A stretch of 64,000 nt of DNA, taken from the NCBI RefSeq assembly GCF_019599185.1, contig NZ_JAIEUL010000011.1:1-64000 (forward strand), read 5' to 3'. Below the pieces are notes generated by a model. That model worked only from the letters and a program-made list of their open reading frames with translations. It was not told where the DNA came from and searched no databases. The translations under genes and the position numbers were made by a program. Position 1 is the stretch's first letter; the number at the start of each line of letters is the position of its first letter. This document shows, in pieces, positions 62,569 to 64,000 of the stretch. The stretch comes from Cryobacterium inferilacus (GTDB lineage Bacteria > Actinomycetota > Actinomycetes > Actinomycetales > Microbacteriaceae).

Positions 62569-62856
62569 CTACTTGGCGGCAGCCTTGAGCTTGCTACCAG
62601 CGGTCAGCTTGACGCGGTGGCCGGCAGCGATGGCGATCTCTTCGCCGGTCTGCGGGTTGCGGCCGGTGCGAGCGGCGGTTGCGGTGCGCTCGACGCCGAG
62701 CCATCCCGGGATGGTGACCTTGCCGTCGTTCGCAACGGTGTCGGCGAGGGTTGCAAAGAAAGCGTTCAGAACGCCGTCGACAGCAGCCTGGCTCTGGCCA
62801 GAGTCTGCGGCAACCTTGGCAACGAGCTCGGTCTTGTTCAGCGACTTGTCAGCCAT
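62569..62856 (-). CDS. hup: HU-family DNA-binding protein
   Basis: A 95-residue nucleoid protein: LNKTELVAKVAADSGQSQAAV and VNAFFATL-type helices, then the DNA-clasping arm GWLGVERTATAARTGRNPQTGEEI. It bends and compacts DNA as a dimer. It lacks the long Lys/Ala tail of mycobacterial HupB. ATG 62856 lies behind GAGGAGG. It is monocistronic, with its own terminator. Confidence 0.95.
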   Translation of the reverse strand: MADKSLNKTELVAKVAADSGQSQAAVDGVLNAFFATLADTVANDGKVTIPGWLGVERTATAARTGRNPQTGEEIAIAAGHRVKLTAGSKLKAAAK

Positions 62857-63107
62857 TGAGTGTCCTCCTCGGACCTTCGTCTGTAAAAAACAGGTATTCA
62901 CGTGAAGCGGGCGCGCTATGTCAGCGCCTCCGTTGGTCGGTTCGACCGCGTTGAATCTAGCATTGATCCGCGGGATTCCGCGGATTTACGGCGTTTCGGG
63001 CCGCTTTGCAGGGTGAATTGGGGGCGTTTTCGCTGTGCGCGAACTGTACGGCCCCCGTGTGGGGTCGACCGCCCGCCGTCACCGGTGACACGAACCGGTG
63101 ACACACA
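62857..63107. other. Intergenic region upstream of hup
   Basis: I see no gene here. The region must contain the hup promoter on the minus strand, with an A/T-rich stretch at 62883-62899 just upstream of the ribosome site. A direct repeat ACCGGTGACAC occurs twice (63080-63090 and 63093-63103). Confidence 0.5.
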
Positions 63108-63141
63108 ACAGGGGATGCCGGCCGAAGCCGACATCCCCTGT
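63108..63141 (-). terminator. Terminator hairpin after rpsN
   Basis: ACAGGGGATG (63108-63117) and CATCCCCTGT (63132-63141) form a perfect 10-bp stem with a further GC-rich inner stem around CGAA. On the minus strand it is followed by TGTGTGT, a modest T-rich run. It ends the rpmB-rpmG-rpsN unit. Confidence 0.75.
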
Positions 63142-63177
63142 GGATGCGTCGCGATCGTTTACACGATCAGCAGCTGG

Positions 63178-63483
63178 TTACCAGCTGGACTTGGTGATGC
63201 CGGGCAGCTCGCCGCGGTGCGCCATGTCGCGGAAACGTACGCGCGAGATGCCGAACTTGGAGAGGTGGCCACGGGGACGACCGTCAACCGCGTCGCGGTT
63301 GCGCAGGCGAACCGGCGAGGCGTTGCGGGGCAGCTTCTGGAGGCCCTTGCGAGCCTCTTCACGGGACTCGTCGGTGCCGGCCGGGTCGACCAGGGCCTTC
63401 TTCAGCTCGAGGCGCTTCGCGGCGTAACGCTCAACGATGACCTTGCGCTGGTTGTTCTTGGCAATCATGCTCTTCTTCGCCAT
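63178..63483 (-). CDS. rpsN: 30S ribosomal protein S14, zinc-independent type
   Basis: A 101-residue S14 of the long form, with [15 protein letters not shown] and the C-terminal [22 protein letters not shown] conserved. It has no cysteines, so it lacks the zinc ribbon of the short S14. It is the third gene of rpmB-rpmG-rpsN and starts two bases after rpmG ends. In many actinobacteria this cysteine-free set is repressed by Zur; I see no Zur box here. Confidence 0.96.
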   Translation of the reverse strand: MAKKSMIAKNNQRKVIVERYAAKRLELKKALVDPAGTDESREEARKGLQKLPRNASPVRLRNRDAVDGRPRGHLSKFGISRVRFRDMAHRGELPGITKSSW

Positions 63484-63485
63484 TT

Positions 63486-63653
63486 TTAGCGCTCCTCACG
63501 GAAGTCAACGTGCTTGCGGATGACCGGGTCGTACTTCTTGAGTACGAGACGGTCGGGGTTGTTGCGACGGTTCTTCTTGGTCACGTAGGTGTAACCGGTT
63601 CCTGCCGTCGAACGCAGCTTGATGATCGGACGTACGTCCTGAGCCTTAGCCAT
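63486..63653 (-). CDS. rpmG: 50S ribosomal protein L33, zinc-independent type
   Basis: A 55-residue L33: [20 protein letters not shown], then [19 protein letters not shown]. It has no cysteines, so it is the form without a zinc ribbon. Its ATG overlaps the rpmB stop by one base (TAATG), which couples their translation. Confidence 0.96.
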   Translation of the reverse strand: MAKAQDVRPIIKLRSTAGTGYTYVTKKNRRNNPDRLVLKKYDPVIRKHVDFREER

Positions 63654-63889
63654 TAGATTTTCTCCCCACGTGCGAGCAGGTCCTTGACGACCGACTCAAT
63701 GCCGCGAGCATCAATAACCTTGATGCCCTTTGCCGAGAGAGTCAGCGTGACGTTGCGGCGAAGCGACGGCACGAAGTACTTCTTGGTCTGCACGTTCGGG
63801 TCGAAACGACGCTTGGTGCGCCGGTGCGAGTGTGAAATGTTGTGTCCAAAGCCGGGAACGGCTCCGGTCACCTGGCAGGTTGCTGCCAT
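63653..63889 (-). CDS. rpmB: 50S ribosomal protein L28
   Basis: A 78-residue L28: [22 protein letters not shown], then [24 protein letters not shown] split across strands of the fold. It has a single cysteine and no CxxC pairs, so it lacks a zinc ribbon. ATG 63889 follows GGAGGA. It is the first gene of the ribosomal trio. Confidence 0.96.
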   Translation of the reverse strand: MAATCQVTGAVPGFGHNISHSHRRTKRRFDPNVQTKKYFVPSLRRNVTLTLSAKGIKVIDARGIESVVKDLLARGEKI

Positions 63890-64000
63890 GGTTTTCCTCC
63901 AATACCGAAGGGCGAGTGCCCTTCCCAAGATCTCTTGTCGGCCCATCCATGAGGGATTCCACCCGGAAGCGGCCGGCCGAAAGATTCCGGCGGCTGATTC
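63890..64000 (-). promoter_or_regulatory. Leader and promoter region of the ribosomal trio
   Basis: GAAGGGC (63907-63913) and GCCCTTC (63918-63924) form a 7-bp hairpin with a GAGT loop just ahead of the rpmB ribosome site. I looked for a Zur-type AT-rich palindrome between here and the window edge and did not find one. Sequence beyond the edge is not visible. Confidence 0.45.

Noticed and set aside
63890-64000. Possible Zur box before the ribosomal trio
   Set aside because: No AT-rich palindrome of the Zur type is present in the visible sequence; only a GC hairpin in the leader.

Overview
The window is a high-GC, densely packed actinobacterial chromosome segment, most likely from a member of the Microbacteriaceae (Cryobacterium or a close relative). 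This rests on codon use, frequent GTG/TTG starts, a 6C-type small RNA, a DUF7882-like protein, a DUF222/HNH endonuclease, zinc-ribbon-free S14/L33/L28 proteins and ABC sugar importers without their own ATPase. I see no rRNA, tRNA, CRISPR array, prophage or intact insertion sequence. Species assignment is inference.

Layout. 0.3-6.6 kb: a LacI-controlled fructoside operon (binding lipoprotein, two permeases, GH32-like hydrolase, PfkB kinase). 6.8-12.6 kb: an HxlR regulator with a divergent NAD(P)/F420-type reductase and LLM flavin oxidoreductase, an EEP-family hydrolase, and a PadR/membrane protein pair. 12.6-15.7 kb: a TPP-riboswitch-controlled thiamin operon (thiM-thiE-thiD/tenA). 15.8-26.7 kb: membrane acyltransferase-like protein, SDR/TetR pair with a 22-bp palindrome, rubredoxin/MBL protein, DUF7882-like pair, MMPL transporter, LCP cell-wall ligase, SRPBCC and Dps. 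26.9-36.7 kb: GlgX, the 6C RNA, a GNAT gene framed by two inverted-repeat elements, EAL-DICT, PepE, mutarotase, PRISE-like SDR, NhaA and a VOC protein. 36.8-41.1 kb: ABC exporter with a divergent two-component system. 42.0-49.7 kb: a second LacI/ABC operon ending in a GH31 alpha-glucosidase. 49.7-53.4 kb: an ECF sigma factor with three Asp23-like proteins and CsbD, a likely envelope-stress module. 53.4-64.0 kb: a degenerate beta-lactamase-fold lipoprotein, DUF222-HNH, PIF1/RecD-like helicase, Gmad2-type lipoprotein, CopD-CtaG fusion, HU, and rpsN-rpmG-rpmB.

Working together: the two sugar operons have the same architecture, regulator then binding protein, a strong intergenic hairpin, two permeases and an intracellular glycosidase. 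Both lack an ATPase, so a shared MsiK-type ATPase elsewhere is likely. Released hexoses would feed the PfkB kinase and the mutarotase, and GlgX links this to glycogen turnover. Three short dispersed repeat types lie between genes. The most distinctive is a roughly 85-bp element with GCATAACTCCTGC ends, present three times, twice flanking one GNAT gene and once supplying that gene's stop codon.
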